Assembly (NCBI GenBank): GCA_028551475.1
Contig: CM052355.1
Span: forward strand, 4,092,001-4,156,000
Origin: Casuarina equisetifolia
Lineage: Eukaryota; Streptophyta; Magnoliopsida; Fagales; Casuarinaceae
Direction of reading: 5' to 3'
Length of the DNA stretch: 64,000 nt
Of the stretch, positions 60,801-64,000 are shown piece by piece. The notes beneath the pieces are model-generated. The model saw nothing but the letters and a program-made list of their open reading frames with translations. It was not told the origin of the DNA and did no database searches. Both the position numbers and the translations under genes were made by a program. How positions within the stretch are numbered: position 1 is the first letter of the stretch; every line of letters starts with the position of its first letter.

Positions 60801-61855
60801 TCAGAATGGAGAATGGAGAATGGAGAATGGCAAAAGACCAAGAAGCACGGAGAGAACATCTAGCGAGTTAGCGGCGGTCCTGAAACCTCCGTTACCAGGC
60901 GGCTGAGTGACAGTGGTCGGTGGCGACTGAGCCCAATTGGCTCCCGGAGGCTCGATGTACGGCGGCGGTGGAGGCTGGTTGAGGCTGGGCGGCAAGCCGA
61001 GGCCGCGGTGGACTTGGATCTCGAAGGCCATGCCTTGCTGGCACTGAATGCCATCGCTGCCGTCGGAGAAGTAGTAGTTGGTGCCCTCGATAGTCAACGG
61101 AACCGCCACAGTCAACGGCTTCCCAAAGGCCTTTTCGCCACCGCCGTAGTGGGATGTGTCGTTGTCTCGTGCGTCATCCGCGGTGCAGCTCAGATAAGTG
61201 GTCTCGTTGTAAGTCTGGATCACCGTCGAATTTGAATTCATATTGAAAACTGCACACATTTAAAAGCAAAAAAAATTAAGGAAGAGAGAAAGTAGAGAAA
61301 TTTAATGGTTTTTACGAACGTAGATAATTAGGAAAGACAGCCTCTGGGAAATCGGACTTCTCAAGAAAATTCAAGCGATGCGATGGCTGAGAAATAATTG
61401 GATGGAAATGAAGTTTTTAACTCTCATTTCTCGCAGATGGTAACTTGATCGAAGAAACGGTAACTGAAAAAAGGAAGTAGAAAATGCATCTACAACTTAG
61501 GGCGACATCCATTGATTAATCTCTACATCTTGATCGACCTCAGTTTCCTTCCCATCTCCATTTTCTCACCTCAGTACCATGTCAGAAAAGAGCAAAAATG
61601 AAGAGAAAAAAGGGATCGTGCGAGCTTAGTGGTGAGCTTACTGAGGTAATCTCCAAGATTGAAGGTCTGATTGGCAGCCCAGACGGTGTAATTGGTCGCG
61701 GAAGAGTTTGTGGAGTCACTGAAGAACCACCCTGCGTTGCCGCCCACCGTGTGATTGGTGTATACCGTGCTAGGAGGAGTATCTGACGCTGCTGCAGCGG
61801 CGGCGATCAGGAGCGCAATCATGGCCATCAGATTCGCCATGGTCGCCGTCGCCAT
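60801..61855 (-). CDS. Early-nodulin-like (phytocyanin-fold) protein, probable GPI anchor
   Basis: Secreted cupredoxin-fold protein of the plant ENODL group, attached to the plasma membrane or cell wall face and often tied to arabinogalactan-type glycosylation. Exon 1 61855-61642 and exon 2 61249-60801 join in frame to 220 residues; the ATG at 61853-61855 precedes an Ala-rich signal peptide (residues 1 to about 24). The fold markers VGGNAGW, NQTFNLGDYL, TYLSC (Cys93) and EGTNYYF...QCQQGM are present. The copper His ligands are gone: the first is T80 and the second is replaced in GIQCQQG, so it probably does not bind a blue-copper ion. A Pro-rich linker (PPPPPYIEPP) and a hydrophobic tail follow, as in GPI-anchored members. 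The last codons come from a 7-bp tandem repeat. Several NxT/S sites suggest N-glycosylation. Confidence 0.88.
60803..60830. repeat. (AGAATGG)x4 repeat spanning the ENODL stop codon
   Basis: Four perfect 7-bp units. The first base belongs to the ENODL stop codon (60801-60803), and the rest encodes its last residues (SILHSPF). The unit length is not a multiple of three. Confidence 0.9.
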
Positions 61856-64000
61856 GCCTTTTGGTGCCCTCGATCTTCTGACTTCTAGTTTGATTTCTAA
61901 AAAGGCAACTCTACCGGGTCGTTGTCCGGGTTCAAAGAAGTTTCCCAGTCTCTGATTTTGAAATATGAAATCGACAAAACCCAACGTCGTGCGCGCAAAA
62001 CATTGCCTTTTTTCAACGACGACTGAGATTATGCTAGCGTCACTGACGATAATACTCGGACTTTACTTCTTTCATTTGATGAACGCGATGATTAATGTCG
62101 TCGGTAAATTTTATTTGGAGAACATGATGAATTTATTTTTCAATACTGAATGTGTACGATACTAGTGGAAAATGTTAGGGCTACAGCCAGTCATAACCAG
62201 GAAGTGTGGTGGTGTCGGCACGTGGGGTCTAAAACCCGGTCCCATTATTGTTATTTTCTTTTCTTCGAGACATACTTTCTAAGAGTAATGAAAACGAAAT
62301 TTAGAAGTGACTACATTCACCGTACCGAAAAATGATTAGATTATGCATACACATGAATTCCAAATACTGAATTCTAGATGTATTCAGCTGTTCATAAAAT
62401 ATGAGAAGGCTAGGCCTATTGTTTAATCCTTATTAAAACATAGTATAATAAACTCAAATCGAGTTCCACGAGATTGCTGGGATTTGTTTTGCTACCTGAG
62501 ATCAGAGATCCAGGAGATAGCGAGGAGTCAAGTACTAGGCCTATGATTGCTGCTCACAAAAAAGAGGTCCTATAATGTTTCGAGTACCATTCTTATTATT
62601 AGTCTATCATGTATTTCAATTCAGAAAGAGAATAAAACAACGCAACAACACAATTATTTTGCAATATTTAACAAAATTAGTTACGTGTTTATAGGGACAG
62701 CACCAAGAGACACGGTTTTCTTCACTTTAACTTCAAACTGCAGGTTTCATCCTAGTGCAAAGGAGACATAAAATCTCTGCCTTTAACGTTCGCATGGATT
62801 TGGGTTTCCCATAGGCTTGATTTTGCTCCACGGCCCATGTCTTTTGGGCACGACAAAACCAATGATTTCTCGATTCCCTTGGGCTGTCTGGTCTGTGCCT
62901 CTCTATGAGTTCAGTTCCTTCTGCCCTCATTTTTGGACATAAATTTATCCATCCAGGACGAGAAGTAAACAACTGCATGTTCTAGATTATTGGTGAGACT
63001 GTCAAGGTTTTTTCTTATTAGGCTATAAGAATCGTCATGCCGAATAAATTTGATTCGATGAGAGCCAACTATTTACCCCTTTCTTTAACGTTTGACTAAA
63101 AACATTATCCTTGCCGACTTTGAACCCCATGTCATTCCGTCCCATACTCTTCCTCGGAGGTAAAAACATTACCACTGGATGTAGAAACTATAATGATGTC
63201 TACCTAACCTTATCCCACCACGGAAGCTTTATATTGGAGACGGGAAACACATGCACATCCATATTTGACAACGGGCAAAAGCAATGAAAATTACTTTCAT
63301 GTGCTGTGAATGGACTTGAGGGGCACGACTTTATGTAAGGAAATCCCGAATGTCAGCATCATATAGATATCCTTTGGTTTTTAGTTGAATTAGTAGACAA
63401 GAGAGGTCAACTCAAATGTACTATTTAGTTAGCCAAAGGCAATTTAAGGGTTGATAAGCATCTAATTTAATTGAGAACAAATGTTATATGAAACTAAGAG
63501 GTCTTAAGTTTAAAACCCGTACATGCATGATGTATGTATTTAAAAAATGTGAAAAGGCAATCCAAAAGCCCATCCTTCTTTCAGATCTTTCAAAACCATA
63601 GGGAATGGGCTCCAAATCTTCAACGTTGAAGTATCCTTCTCTAAAATATCTCAAGGGGAAAAACATATTTGGATTTGGCTATACCTTAGAATCTTGTCCC
63701 ATAAAAATAACTTTTTGTCCCACATCCCACATGTCTACAAGTGCATACTGGAACCACCTGTCTCTGTGTCAGACTTATCTTCATAGGGAACGGGAAAGGT
63801 GTTGCCGAGCGCAACCCAAAGGTGTCCTTCATTATTGCTTGCCAGTAAGGCAACCTTGAGATGTCCGATTCTTGAACACGCTCGTCCTTGCCAAGGACTT
63901 CTTCAAGCTCGTTTCAGGCTTTTGCCATTATATCGAGGTTGTGGAGTAGGTCGGCCGTTGCTCATTCCACTGTGCTTGATGTTGGGTTGGGTGGGTTCCC
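61856..64000. other. Right-hand intergenic region
   Basis: ENODL promoter on the left, then about 2 kb with no recognisable gene, RNA gene or mobile element on either strand. Confidence 0.45.

Overview
The window is nuclear DNA of a dicot plant. Genes have GT-AG introns, proteins belong to plant-only families (gibberellin 20-oxidase, GAUT pectin synthase, CXE carboxylesterases, URT1, CLB1/SYT7, early-nodulin-like cupredoxin), and the intergenic DNA is AT-rich with decayed Ty1/Copia, Ty3 and miniature LTR retrotransposons. I cannot name the species. Gene symbols, Arabidopsis locus numbers and synteny statements come from memory of these families, not from a search.

Layout. 1-603: 3' end of a galacturonosyltransferase (+). 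604-9214: intergenic DNA with two miniature LTR elements (TRIMs), one with a perfect target-site duplication. 9376-11037: intact gibberellin 20-oxidase (+). 11038-17500: intergenic DNA with Ty3 and Copia gag relics. 17529-34521: a cluster of repeatedly duplicated genes: CXE8-like copy A (+), two relics of a hydroxypyruvate-reductase-like gene (HPR), an HPR pseudogene (-), an intact HPR (-), a TRIM relic, an integrase-deleted Copia element (-), CXE8-like copy B (+) and a CXE9-like gene (-) with an altered catalytic triad. 35730-42357: UTP:RNA uridylyltransferase URT1 (+, 6 exons). 45556-47577: an intronless membrane kinase (-) whose kinase domain is split by about 300 residues. 51533-59271: CLB1/SYT7-like SMP-C2 lipid-binding protein (-, 11 exons). 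60801-61855: GPI-anchored early-nodulin-like protein (-, 2 exons). The last 2 kb holds nothing I recognise.

How the genes relate. They do not form a pathway. The RLK, CXE8, CXE9, URT1 and HPR set matches the neighbours I recall at Arabidopsis At2g45590-At2g45630. The RLK plus GA20ox linkage is also recalled at At4g25390/At4g25420 and At5g51770/At5g51810. This window therefore seems to keep together a block that Arabidopsis split after genome duplication. Within it the HPR and CXE genes have gone through duplication, nonsense mutation, stop loss and active-site change, with retroelements inserted between copies.
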